Assembly (NCBI RefSeq): GCF_022835695.1
Contig: NZ_BQUV01000013.1
Span: 62,001-126,000, forward strand
DNA: 64,000 bases
Direction of reading: 5' to 3'
Source: Bradyrhizobium sp. Ce-3
GTDB taxonomy: Bacteria; Pseudomonadota; Alphaproteobacteria; Rhizobiales; Xanthobacteraceae
In this document: piece after piece, positions 17,699 to 26,308 of the stretch
How positions within the stretch are numbered: the stretch's first letter is position 1
Layout of the letters: each line of letters starts with the position of its first letter
Notes under the pieces: model-generated
Told to the model about the DNA's origin: nothing
The model's database searches: none
Seen by the model: the letters and a program-made list of their open reading frames with translations, nothing else
Program-made: the position numbers and the translations under genes

Positions 17699-18643
17699 AT
17701 GCTGTCGCGCACCGCCGAAAACCTGTTCTGGCTCGCCCGTTACGTCGAACGCGCGGAGTATCTCGCGCGCACGATCGATGCCACGCTGCGTGTCACCGCA
17801 CTGCCGGCGGCCTATGTCGGCAAGACCAATGAGTGGGACTCCGCGTTGCTCACCGCCGGCGTCGGCGCCAACTTCTACGACCACTACGAGGAAGCCAACG
17901 AACGAAACGTCGTCGAGTACCTGTCATTCTCGGACGCAAACCCCGCCTCGATCAAGAACTGCATCGAGGCCGCGCGGCTCAACTCGCGCTCGGTGCGGAC
18001 GGCACTGACCTCGGAGATGTGGGACACCATCAACTCGGCCTGGATCGAATTGCAGGCGGTGTGGAGCAAGGGTCCCTCCAACCGCGAGGAGCTGGCGAAG
18101 TTCCTGCGCTTCGTGCAGGAGACCTCGCTGCGCTTCGATGGTTCGGCCTACCGCACCATGCTGCGCAACGACGCCTACTGGTTCTCGCGGCTCGGCGTGC
18201 ATCTCGAGCGCGCCGACAACACCGCCCGTATTCTCGACGTGAAGTATCACATGCTGCTGCCCGAGGAAGAGCACGTCGGCGGTCCGCTGGACTACTACCA
18301 GTGGACCTCGATCCTGCGCTCGGTGTCGGCGACGACAGCCTATCACTGGGTCTACCGGGAAACCCTGAAACCCTGGCTGATCGCCGACCTGTTGATCCTC
18401 AACGACACGCTGCCGCGGTCGCTTGCGAGCTGCTACAGCAACCTGGTGCGCAACCTCGACCAGATCGGCGTCGCCTATGGCCGCCAGGGCGCTTCCCAGC
18501 GCCACGCCCGCGGCATCAGGAACCGGCTCGAGCACAGCAACATGGACGATATCTTCCAGCACGGCGTGCACGAATTCATCCAGGAATTCATCGCCGACAA
18601 TTCGCGGCTGGGTGAGATCATCACCAAGCAGTACCTGATCTGA
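17699..18643 (+). CDS. Alpha-E domain protein (DUF403)
   Basis: This 314-residue, almost wholly alpha-helical protein begins MLSRTAENLFWLARYVERAEYLAR, the characteristic alpha-E start, and carries repeated hydrophobic/acidic helices such as NDAYWFSRLGVHLERADNTARIL near 156-178. The two ERA(E/D)-type motifs suggest an internal duplication. Alpha-E proteins are nearly always encoded beside CPT2 ATP-grasp enzymes and are sometimes fused to them. Their biochemical activity is not established. It starts nine bases downstream of the ATP-grasp gene. Confidence 0.92.
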   Translation: MLSRTAENLFWLARYVERAEYLARTIDATLRVTALPAAYVGKTNEWDSALLTAGVGANFYDHYEEANERNVVEYLSFSDANPASIKNCIEAARLNSRSVRTALTSEMWDTINSAWIELQAVWSKGPSNREELAKFLRFVQETSLRFDGSAYRTMLRNDAYWFSRLGVHLERADNTARILDVKYHMLLPEEEHVGGPLDYYQWTSILRSVSATTAYHWVYRETLKPWLIADLLILNDTLPRSLASCYSNLVRNLDQIGVAYGRQGASQRHARGIRNRLEHSNMDDIFQHGVHEFIQEFIADNSRLGEIITKQYLI

Positions 18644-18767
18644 CCGATACGGCCCAAAACGCTCAAATTGTCGTCAAGGCGGGCCCAAAAGCGCGAAGCG
18701 CGTCTTCGCATGGGTGTCCCGGCCATCGACATCTTGCTTTCGCGGCCGATTAGGACGAAAGACGTGA

Positions 18768-18788
18768 TGCCCGGGACAGCTCCGGGCA
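18768..18788. repeat. Short GC-rich hairpin in a repeat remnant
   Basis: TGCCCGG and CCGGGCA form a seven-base stem around a seven-base loop in the 188-bp gap between the alpha-E and transglutaminase genes. Adjacent GTCCCGGCCATCGACA-like sequence suggests it is part of another dispersed element. It could attenuate read-through between the two genes. Confidence 0.5.
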
Positions 18789-18831
18789 TGACGCTCCTGC
18801 CTTAGGAAATCGACTGAACTCCGGTTGAGCC

Positions 18832-19674
18832 ATGCGCCTGCGGATAGCCCATACCACCACCTATCGCTACGAGCCGGCGGCCTCGGGCGTGATCCAGATT
18901 CTGCGGATGACGCCGGGCAGCCATGACGGCCAGTATGTCGCGGATTGGCAGATCGACGTCTCGACCGATTCCCGGCTCGACACCCACGAGGACGCCTTCG
19001 GCAACGTCACCCATGTGCTGACGCATGGCTCGATCAGTGACCTCACCATCCACTGCGAAGGCCTGGTCGAAACCCAGGACACCGGCGGTGTGCTGAAGGG
19101 CAGCGACGAGCGGTTTCCGCCGAGCCTGTTCCTGCGCCCCACGGCGCTGACCGACCTCAATCCGGCGATGACGAGTTTCGTGCGCGAGCTGCGCGCCGAA
19201 GCAGGTAGCGACGTGCTCGGCTTCCTGCACGCGCTGATGGTGCAGATCTACGAGCACATGACCTTCGACGAGGATCCGACCAACAGCGCCACCTCGGCCT
19301 CCGAGGCGTTCGCGCTGAAGCGCGGGGTCTGCCAGGACTACGCGCATATCCTGATCGCCTGCGCGCGCGCCGGCGGCGTTCCGGCGCGGTTCGTCTCCGG
19401 CCACTTCCTGCGCTCCGACGGCATGGTCAACCAGCAGGCCGGCCACGCCTGGGCGGAGGCCTTCGTGCCGGATTTGGGTTGGGTCGGCTTCGACGCCGCC
19501 AACGGCATCTGCACCACCGACGCCCATGCCCGCGTCGCGATCGGCCTCGACTACCTCGGCGCCGCCCCGGTCCGCGGCACCCGCTACGGCGGCGGCAACG
19601 AGACGCTGACGGTCGCGGTCAAGGTCGACCAGGCCGGCCGCCCCGGCCAGTGGCAGAGCCAGTCGCAGTCGTAA
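18832..19674 (+). CDS. Transglutaminase-like cysteine protease family protein
   Basis: This 280-residue protein has an N-terminal bacterial transglutaminase-like beta domain (MRLRIAHTTTYRYEPAASGV) and the papain-fold core. The catalytic Cys is in KRGVCQDYAHI at about residue 167, the His in QQAGHAWAEAF and the Asp in WVGFDAANG. It is the third member of the conserved ATP-grasp/alpha-E/transglutaminase set and is expected to cleave or transfer amide bonds in the product of the ATP-grasp enzyme. No signal peptide is seen, so it is cytosolic. Confidence 0.92.
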   Translation: MRLRIAHTTTYRYEPAASGVIQILRMTPGSHDGQYVADWQIDVSTDSRLDTHEDAFGNVTHVLTHGSISDLTIHCEGLVETQDTGGVLKGSDERFPPSLFLRPTALTDLNPAMTSFVRELRAEAGSDVLGFLHALMVQIYEHMTFDEDPTNSATSASEAFALKRGVCQDYAHILIACARAGGVPARFVSGHFLRSDGMVNQQAGHAWAEAFVPDLGWVGFDAANGICTTDAHARVAIGLDYLGAAPVRGTRYGGGNETLTVAVKVDQAGRPGQWQSQSQS

Positions 19675-19763
19675 GGCTCACCTCGTCTTAACATCGTCAT
19701 TCTCGGGGCGCTTGTTGGCGCGTCGTGCCGCGGCCTGAAGCGGTGCTTGCGGAGAGTATAGCC

Positions 19764-20606
19764 ATGGACCGACGTCTCTTCCTTGCGACCGCCCTGCTCG
19801 GCCTCGCGCGCATCCCGCGCGCCGACGCGCTTGAGCGCTGGCAGACCTTGCCCGCGACGCCGGCGCCGATCGCGGGGCGCAGCGCCCACGCCGAGGTCAA
19901 CGGGATCAGCCTGTTCCATGTCGAGACCGGCGAAGGCAGCCCCGTGGTCTTCCTGCATGGCGGGCTGTCCAATTCCGATTACTTCGGCCTGCAGGTGCCG
20001 GAAGTGGCGCGGGCGCATCGGGTGATTTGCGTCGACAGCCGGGGCCATGGCCGCAGCACCCGCAATGCGCAGCCGTTCGGATACGATCTGATGACCGACG
20101 ACGTCGTGGCGTTGCTCGATCAGCTGAAGATTCCGCGTGCGGCGATCGTCGGGTGGAGCGATGGCGCGATCATCGGACTGGATATGGCGATGCGCCATCC
20201 CGACCGGGTCAGCCGTGTGTTTGCGTTCGGTGCCAACACCCTGACATCGGGCCTGAAGCCCGACATCGACAAGGACCCGACCTTCGCGCAGTTCATCGCG
20301 CGGGCGAGGACCGAGTATGAGCGCCTCTCGCCGACGCCGGGCGAATATGATCAGTTCCTGCAGCAGATCGAGAAGATGTGGGACAGCCAGCCGAACTGGA
20401 CCGACGCGCAATTGCGCGCGATCCGCGCGCCGGTGCTGATCGCCGACGGCCAACATGACGAAGGCATCAAGCGCGAGCATACCGAATACATGGCCGCGAC
20501 CATTCCGGGCGCCGGCCTGCTCATCCTGCCCAATGCCAGCCACTTCGCATTCCTGCAGGACCCCGCGCTGTTCAACGCCGCGCTAAAGGATTTCCTCGAC
20601 TCCTGA
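19764..20606 (+). CDS. Exported alpha/beta hydrolase
   Basis: This 280-residue protein begins MDRRLFLATALLGLARIPRADALE, with an RRLFL motif and a short hydrophobic stretch that look like a Tat signal with a cut after ADA. The core has the HGG oxyanion turn (VVFLHGGLSNS), a nucleophile elbow GWSDGA (Ser near residue 133) and a late SHFAFL His. The arrangement suits a lactonase, haloperoxidase-like or hydroxynitrile lyase-like hydrolase. It sits between the transglutaminase gene and Anbu and may or may not belong to that system. Confidence 0.85.
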   Translation: MDRRLFLATALLGLARIPRADALERWQTLPATPAPIAGRSAHAEVNGISLFHVETGEGSPVVFLHGGLSNSDYFGLQVPEVARAHRVICVDSRGHGRSTRNAQPFGYDLMTDDVVALLDQLKIPRAAIVGWSDGAIIGLDMAMRHPDRVSRVFAFGANTLTSGLKPDIDKDPTFAQFIARARTEYERLSPTPGEYDQFLQQIEKMWDSQPNWTDAQLRAIRAPVLIADGQHDEGIKREHTEYMAATIPGAGLLILPNASHFAFLQDPALFNAALKDFLDS

Positions 20607-20678
20607 TCGCGGACACGGCAACGCCGGACGCGTGCTGCTATGATCGTAGCCGTTCAAACCGACGCAATGAGAGGGGCC

Positions 20679-21089
20679 ATGGCCACCGTAAAACTGCTCG
20701 CCGACGATGAACTCTCGACTGAGGCCCGCGCCGTTTTCGACGACATCCGCAAGACCCGGAACTCGGACTTCGTCAATAATTTCTGGCGCGCGCTCGCGCA
20801 TGATCCGAAGACGCTGCGGCGGACCTGGGAGAGCATCAAGGAGGTGATGGCCCCGGGCGCGCTGGATCCGAAGGTCAAGGAGATGCTCTACGTCGCGGTC
20901 TCGGTGGCGCATGGCTGCAGCTACTGCATCCACTCGCACACCGCAGGCGCCCGCGCCAAGGGCATGACCGAGGCCGAATATCAGGAAATGCTCGCGATCG
21001 TCGGCATGGCCGCCGAGACCAACCGGCTGGTCACGGCGCTCGGCGTGCCCGTGGACGACGCGTTCCTGGCCGATGCGGCGGATAGGTAG
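20679..21089 (+). CDS. Carboxymuconolactone decarboxylase family (AhpD-like) protein
   Basis: This 136-residue helical protein carries the AhpD-type signature HGCSYCIHSH (Cys-x-x-Cys and a following His) at about residues 75-84. AhpD-like proteins act as alkylhydroperoxidase adaptors or as small thiol peroxidases. The ATG at 20679 has a GAGAGG site just upstream and is preferred to the in-frame ATG at 20640. No peroxiredoxin gene is adjacent. It is alone on the plus strand between the hydrolase and a repeat. Confidence 0.88.
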   Translation: MATVKLLADDELSTEARAVFDDIRKTRNSDFVNNFWRALAHDPKTLRRTWESIKEVMAPGALDPKVKEMLYVAVSVAHGCSYCIHSHTAGARAKGMTEAEYQEMLAIVGMAAETNRLVTALGVPVDDAFLADAADR

Positions 21090-21116
21090 GGCGCGCTTTG
21101 ACTGCCCCTATCCTGT

Positions 21117-21237
21117 CATTGCGGGGCTCGCGAAGCGAGAGCCCGGAATCCATCGTGCCACAAGTTGCGCGGAAAAATGGATTCCGGTCTCGCGCCAAGA
21201 GGCGCGCCCTCAGGCAATTGCGCACCGGGGAATGACC
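21117..21237. repeat. Dispersed palindrome, family C, copy 2
   Basis: This 121-bp element starts CATTGCGGGGCTCGCGAAGC, has an internal CCCGGAATCCAT block and an ATGGATTCCGG block, and ends CACCGGGGAATGAC. It separates the convergent AhpD-like and SBP genes. Confidence 0.85.
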
Positions 21238-21249
21238 GCCATATCGCGG

Positions 21250-22860
21250 TCACTTGTCGAGCCAGACATCCTCGAAGCGCAGATTGTTGTACTGGCTGTT
21301 GTCGTGCGGATGGAAATTCTTCACGTACGGCTGCCAGCAATTGCCGGCCGATGAGTGCAGGATGACCGGCCGCGCGGCGTCGTCGACCAGGAGGCGCTCG
21401 ATGTCGAACACGATGCTGCGGCGCTTGTCCTTGTCGACCTCGCGCGACTGCGCGGCGAGCAATTTGTCGACCTCGGCATTGCAATACTGGGTGTAGTTGC
21501 GCTCCGAGTTGCAGGAGTAATTCTCGACCAGATTGCCGTCGGGATCGTCGACGCTGACGCCGGTGACATTGAGCCCGATCGTGTAGTCCTTGCGTTGCAG
21601 CCGCGAGTACCAGCGCGGCGTATCCAGGATATCGAGCTCGGCGACGATATAGATCTTCTTGAGCTGGTCGGCGAGGATCACGGCCGGATCGCGATAGGTC
21701 GGCAAATTGCGGGTCTGGATCTTGATCGACAGCGGCTTGGCGTCGCTGTAGCCGAGCTTCTGCATGATCGCCTGCGCGTCCGCGAGGTTCTTCTCGGTAT
21801 CGGGGCCGTAGCCCATCAGCGTCGACAGGATCTCCAGCGGCATGCCCCACTCGCCTTCGGGCTTGGCCTGCATCGCGCCGCCGAGCCGCCCGCTGCCCTC
21901 GAACAGGATGCTGTTGAACGCCTTGCGATCGAGCGCCAGCGACATCGCCTTGCGAATCTCCGGATTGTCGAACGGCGGATTGACGCGGTTGACGAGCAGA
22001 TTGATCTGCAGATTGGTCGAGGTCATCTCGCAGATCGCATTCGGCGCCCGCGCCTTGACGTCCTTCATCAGGGGAATGCTGACGTCGGACGGAAAGGTGA
22101 TGTCATAGTCGCCGGTCGCGAATGCCAGCATGCGCGTGGCGCGGCTGTCGATCGAGCGCACCGTGATCTCGTCGAGATACGGCCGGTCCTTCTTGAAGTA
22201 ATCCGGGTTGCGGACGAGACGGATCGAATCGCCGCGCCGGAACTCGGCGAATTTGAACGGCCCGGTGCCGACCGGCTTGGTGCGCATCACCTGCTGCGGC
22301 GCGTGGCAGGGATAGACCACCGAGAAGGCGCTGGCGAGCAGCGCCAGCAGGCCCGGCTGCGGCTCGGTCAATTCGAAGGTCGCTTCATCGTCGCCGTTGA
22401 CGCTGACGTCCTTCAGCTTCGAGTACCAGACCTTGCGTGGATTGCGCTTGAAGTCCTGGGTTCTGGAGTCCTGGGTCTCGCTCTTGCCGATCAGCATCCG
22501 CCAGGTGCATTGCACGTCCTTGGCGGTGAACGGCTGGCCGTCATGCCATTTCACGCCGTGATGCAGCTTGAAGGTGAGCTTTGTGTTGGTGGAATCCCAC
22601 GACCAGCTCTCGGCGAGGTCGGGGATCACGGTGTCGATGCTTTCGTGCACCTTGGCCGGATCGAACACCACGAGGTTGTTGAACACAGCCGCAAACGGCA
22701 TCACCGAGGCGATGGTGGATTCCTCGAGCAGCGAGGTCGAGGGCGGATTGTCGTTGTGATAGAGCCGCAGCGTGCCGCCCTTCTTCTGCGCCGATGCAGG
22801 GCTCGCAGCCATTGCCGCGATGCCCAACGCCACGACACATGCGGACAGTTTGAGCGACAT
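21250..22860 (-). CDS. ABC transporter substrate-binding protein, family 5
   Basis: This 536-residue periplasmic protein has a Sec signal peptide (MSLKLSACVVALGIAAMAASPASA, cut before QKKGG) and the DppA/OppA pattern: TLRLYHNDNPPS, a middle FELTEPQPGLLALLAS and DNPEIRKAMSLALDRKAFNS. It should bind peptides or similar ligands. The ATG at 22860 is placed at the signal peptide. It is encoded alone, on the opposite strand to its neighbours, with no permease or ATPase nearby. The family 5 transporter at 663-4156 lacks a binding protein and is an obvious but unproven partner. Confidence 0.92.
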   Translation of the reverse strand: MSLKLSACVVALGIAAMAASPASAQKKGGTLRLYHNDNPPSTSLLEESTIASVMPFAAVFNNLVVFDPAKVHESIDTVIPDLAESWSWDSTNTKLTFKLHHGVKWHDGQPFTAKDVQCTWRMLIGKSETQDSRTQDFKRNPRKVWYSKLKDVSVNGDDEATFELTEPQPGLLALLASAFSVVYPCHAPQQVMRTKPVGTGPFKFAEFRRGDSIRLVRNPDYFKKDRPYLDEITVRSIDSRATRMLAFATGDYDITFPSDVSIPLMKDVKARAPNAICEMTSTNLQINLLVNRVNPPFDNPEIRKAMSLALDRKAFNSILFEGSGRLGGAMQAKPEGEWGMPLEILSTLMGYGPDTEKNLADAQAIMQKLGYSDAKPLSIKIQTRNLPTYRDPAVILADQLKKIYIVAELDILDTPRWYSRLQRKDYTIGLNVTGVSVDDPDGNLVENYSCNSERNYTQYCNAEVDKLLAAQSREVDKDKRRSIVFDIERLLVDDAARPVILHSSAGNCWQPYVKNFHPHDNSQYNNLRFEDVWLDK

Positions 22861-23158
22861 TCTCGCCTCCCGGAATTTCTTGTTGTTGTCGGTTGCGGGC
22901 AGTCGACCACAACGCCATGGGCCTCGCAATGACAGGGGCGCAGATCATTGCCGGCTGCGCACAACGCAGAACGCGGCCGGCTTCGGCCGGCAAGTTGGAG
23001 CGGCTGGAACAGGGGTCCGGCCCTCGCCGCGATCGGGCCGTCCCGCCCCGCTTTGACCGGCCGCCGCACGTCCCGTCACGGGGAATTAGGGTTGGATGCA
23101 TGCTCGAAATTGGCTACTAGTCTCCCGCCGAGAAACTCGGACCGTTTGAGGGCTGGAA

Positions 23159-23920
23159 ATGACCTATTGCTGCGGAATTCTGGTGCGCGACGGCCTCGTC
23201 ATGATCGCCGATACCCGCACCAATGCCGGCCTCGACAACGTCTCGACCTTCCGCAAGCTGCACATCTTCGAAAAGCCCGGCGACCGCATCATGGCGATCG
23301 CCAGCGCCGGCAATCTCGCGATCAGCCAGTCGGTGCTGTCGACCCTGACCGAGGGCATGGAAGATCCGCACAGCGGCGAGCTCGAGACGCTGATGAACGC
23401 GCCGACCATGTTCCAGGCGGCGCAGCGGATCGGCCGCGCCATCCGCGCGGTGCATGCCACCGAAGGCGACGCGCTGCGCTCGGAGGATATCTCCTTCGAC
23501 GTCTCGTTCCTGTTCGGCGGCCAGATCAAGGGCTCGCGGATGCGCCTGTTCATGGTCTACACCGCCGGTAACTTCATCGAATGCACCACCGATACGCCTT
23601 ATCTGCAGATCGGCGAGCACAAATACGGCAAGCCGGTGCTCGACCGCGCCATGCATTACGACGTCGAGCTCTACGAGGCGCTCAAGACCGGGCTGATCTC
23701 AATGGATTCGACGATGCGCTCCAACCTCGGCGTCGGCCTGCCGATCGATGTGCTGGTGGTGCGCACCGACGCCTGCGAGGCGGATCTCAACCATCGGATC
23801 GAGGCCGGCGAGCCCTATTTCCACGATCTGCGCTCGCGCTGGTCGGCGGCGCTGCGCGCGGCGCATCAGAACATTCCACGTCCACCCTACAAGAACGAAA
23901 CCGAAGCAAAAACCAAGTAA
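23159..23920 (+). CDS. Proteasome-type peptidase Anbu
   Basis: This 253-residue protein begins MTYCCGILVRDGLVMIADTRTNAGLDN. Removal of Met1 would expose Thr1 as the N-terminal nucleophile; counting from it, Asp17 (IADTRT) and Lys32 (TFRKL) fall at the positions of the proteasome triad Thr1/Asp17/Lys33. Anbu forms open spiral rings and no protease substrate is known. It follows a 298-bp gap that holds the divergent SBP start. It belongs functionally with the ATP-grasp/alpha-E/transglutaminase genes at 16272-19674, but here is separated by three unrelated genes. The C-terminal tail after about 235 is charged. Confidence 0.93.
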   Translation: MTYCCGILVRDGLVMIADTRTNAGLDNVSTFRKLHIFEKPGDRIMAIASAGNLAISQSVLSTLTEGMEDPHSGELETLMNAPTMFQAAQRIGRAIRAVHATEGDALRSEDISFDVSFLFGGQIKGSRMRLFMVYTAGNFIECTTDTPYLQIGEHKYGKPVLDRAMHYDVELYEALKTGLISMDSTMRSNLGVGLPIDVLVVRTDACEADLNHRIEAGEPYFHDLRSRWSAALRAAHQNIPRPPYKNETEAKTK

Positions 23921-23932
23921 GAGGAAACTCGG

Positions 23933-24691
23933 ATGACCGAAGCAACCAAGATCGCGCTCGTGACCGGCGCCGGCACCGGCGTCGGCCGCGCGGCATCGCT
24001 CGCTCTGATGGACAAGGGCTACACCGTGGTGCTGGTCGGGCGCCGCCTGGAGATGCTGGAGGAGACCGCCAAGCTCGGCCTCGCCGGCAAGAGCCTGTGC
24101 GTCACCGCCGACATGGCCAACCCGGCCGCGATCGCCGCGCTGTTCGACAAGGTCAAGGCGACCTATGGCCGGCTCGACGTTCTCTTCAACAATGCCGGCA
24201 TGGGTGCACCGCCGGTGAACTTCGAGGACCTAGCCCTCGAGCAGTGGCAGGCCGTGGTCAACACCAACCTCACCGCGCCGTTCCTGTGCACCCAGCACGC
24301 CTTCCGCATCATGAAGGACCAGAACCCGCGCGGCGGCCGCATCATCAACAACGGCTCGATCTCGGCGCATGCGCCGCGGCCGTTCTCGGCCGCCTACACC
24401 TCGACCAAGCACGCCATCACCGGCCTCACCAAGGCCTCCAACCTCGACGGCCGGATGTATGACATCGCGGTCGGCCAGGTCGATATCGGCAACGCCGCAA
24501 CCCCGATGACCGACCGCATGGTCAACGGCCCGGGCGTGCTGCAGCCGGACGGCACCACCAAGCACGAGCCGCGCATGGATGCGAAGGCGGTCGGCGACGC
24601 CGTCGCCTACATGGCCGGCCTGCCGCTCGACGCCAACGTGCTGTTCATGACGGTCATGGCGACCAAGATGCCGTTCGTCGGCCGGGGCTGA
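23933..24691 (+). CDS. Short-chain dehydrogenase/reductase
   Basis: This 252-residue classical SDR has the cofactor motif TGAGTGVGR at 11-19, NNAG near 91-94, and the catalytic Tyr155-x-x-x-Lys159 (YTSTK) with an upstream Ser in NNGSIS. It would oxidise or reduce a hydroxyl/keto group with NAD(P)H. It starts 12 bases after the Anbu stop, so it is probably co-transcribed, but a role with Anbu is not established. Length and motifs are normal. Confidence 0.9.
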   Translation: MTEATKIALVTGAGTGVGRAASLALMDKGYTVVLVGRRLEMLEETAKLGLAGKSLCVTADMANPAAIAALFDKVKATYGRLDVLFNNAGMGAPPVNFEDLALEQWQAVVNTNLTAPFLCTQHAFRIMKDQNPRGGRIINNGSISAHAPRPFSAAYTSTKHAITGLTKASNLDGRMYDIAVGQVDIGNAATPMTDRMVNGPGVLQPDGTTKHEPRMDAKAVGDAVAYMAGLPLDANVLFMTVMATKMPFVGRG

Positions 24692-24875
24692 TCCTCCCTC
24701 GCCTGCCCGCTTGCGGCATGGCCGGGCTCGTGCCGGCCATGCCGTCGCAGGGGCGCTCTACCAAAATATCGAAAACAACCCCATGCACAGTAGCCGGCCG
24801 CTGCTGGCGTGCGCATACCCGCTTGACACGTCGGGCAACTCAGGGGTATTTTTCCACTATTCCGAAATCGCGCGT

Positions 24876-24953
24876 CGTCATTGCGAGCGAAGCGAAGCAA
24901 TCCATGCCTCCGCATATGGCAAGATGGATTGCTTCGCTTCGCTCGCAATGACG
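24876..24953. repeat. Dispersed palindrome, family B, copy 2
   Basis: This 78-bp element has arms CGTCATTGCGAGCGAAGCGA and TCGCTTCGCTCGCAATGACG, almost perfectly complementary, around a short centre. It lies in the 278-bp gap between convergent SDR and MFS genes; the first part of that gap (24692-24875) shows no gene. Confidence 0.9.
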
Positions 24954-24969
24954 GGTGGCGAAAAGTCCC

Positions 24970-26193
24970 CTACTCCAGCTTCTCGACGTCCCGCAGCGTC
25001 GGGAACAGCTTCATCCAGAGCAGCGCGACCGCGATCGTGGCGACGCCGCCGAGCACGGCCGAGGGCACGGCGCCGAGCAGCGCCGCGGTGACGCCGCTCT
25101 CGAACTGGCCGAGCTGGTTCGAGGCATTGATGAACAGGAAATTCACCGCGCCGACCCGGCCGCGCATCTCGTCTGGGGTGGCGAGTTGCACCAGCGAGAA
25201 GCGGATCACGACGCTGATCGTGTCGGCGGCGCCGAGCACCGCGAGCGCCAGCGCCGACAGCCACATCCAGTGCGACAGCGCGAACACCACCGTCGCCACG
25301 CCGAACACGATCACCGCCTGGAACATGCGCATGCCGACGCGCCGGTTGATGGTGTGCCGCGCCAGCACGATGGTCATCAACAGCGCACCGACCGCGGGCG
25401 CGGCGCGCAGGATGCCGAGCCCGAGCGGGCCGGTCTGCAGGATGTCGCGCGCATAGATCGGCAGCAGCGCGGTGACGCCGCCGAACAGCACCGCGAACAG
25501 ATCGAGCGAGATGGTGCCGAGGATCGCCGGATTGCTGCGAACGAAGGTGACGCCGGCATACAGGTCGTCCGACACCTCGCCGTTCTTCGCTGCGGCCTGT
25601 TGCAGCCGGCCGATGCCGCCGGTCAGCAGCGCGCCGAACAGCCAGAACACCATCATGATGCCGTAGGGCGCGCTCGGCATCAGCGCATAGGCGAAGCCGC
25701 CGAGCGCGGGTCCGGTGATGGTCGCGACCTGGGCCGCGCCGCTCGAGATCGCGGTCGCCCGCTGCAGTGACCCCTGCGGCGCGATCAGCGGCAGCAGCGC
25801 GGCGGTCGCCGGGCTCTCGAACGCGCCGGCGATGCCGAGCACGAAGGTCGCAGCAAAGATCTGGATCTCGGAGATGGTGCCGGCAAACGTGCTTCCGGCG
25901 AGAAACAATGCGGTCAGCGCCTCCGCGACCTGGCAGACCTGCACCACGCGCTTGCGCTCGAATCGATCGGCGGCGTGGCCGGCGACGAACACCAAGAGCG
26001 CCGTCGGCAGAAACTGCACCAGTCCGACCATGCCGAGGTCGAACGCGCTGCCGGTCAGATCATAGATCTGCCAGCCGATCGCCACCGCACCGATCTGGCT
26101 GGAGAAGCGCGACAGGCTGCGCGACGACAGGAAGAACAGGAAGGGTTGGTGGCCGAGCAGATCGCGGGCGCCGGCCGGCGTGGCGGTGTGCAT
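24970..26193 (-). CDS. MFS transporter (EntS/DUF894-type exporter)
   Basis: This 407-residue membrane protein has about twelve hydrophobic segments and starts MHTATPAGARDLLGHQPFLFFL. The loop motif ADRFERKRVV between helices 2 and 3 is the major facilitator signature, and QIYDLTGSAFDLGMVGLVQFLP resembles the EntS group of drug/siderophore exporters. The ATG at 26193 was chosen because the transporter pattern begins shortly after it; the longer upstream frame is polar. The substrate is unknown. Confidence 0.9.
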   Translation of the reverse strand: MHTATPAGARDLLGHQPFLFFLSSRSLSRFSSQIGAVAIGWQIYDLTGSAFDLGMVGLVQFLPTALLVFVAGHAADRFERKRVVQVCQVAEALTALFLAGSTFAGTISEIQIFAATFVLGIAGAFESPATAALLPLIAPQGSLQRATAISSGAAQVATITGPALGGFAYALMPSAPYGIMMVFWLFGALLTGGIGRLQQAAAKNGEVSDDLYAGVTFVRSNPAILGTISLDLFAVLFGGVTALLPIYARDILQTGPLGLGILRAAPAVGALLMTIVLARHTINRRVGMRMFQAVIVFGVATVVFALSHWMWLSALALAVLGAADTISVVIRFSLVQLATPDEMRGRVGAVNFLFINASNQLGQFESGVTAALLGAVPSAVLGGVATIAVALLWMKLFPTLRDVEKLE

Positions 26194-26308
26194 GGATGAT
26201 GGCGTGGCCGAGCGCCTGCAACTTGTCAATGGCGACGGGGTCAACGCGCAACAGCATTGCGCTGCGCGGGGCCCCTGCCCATAATCCGCAAAGGTTCTTG
26301 GGGGCGTG

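Noticed and set aside
16272-24691. One single operon from the ATP-grasp gene to the SDR gene
   Set aside because: An antisense SBP gene and repeats interrupt it, so at least two plus-strand units are needed.
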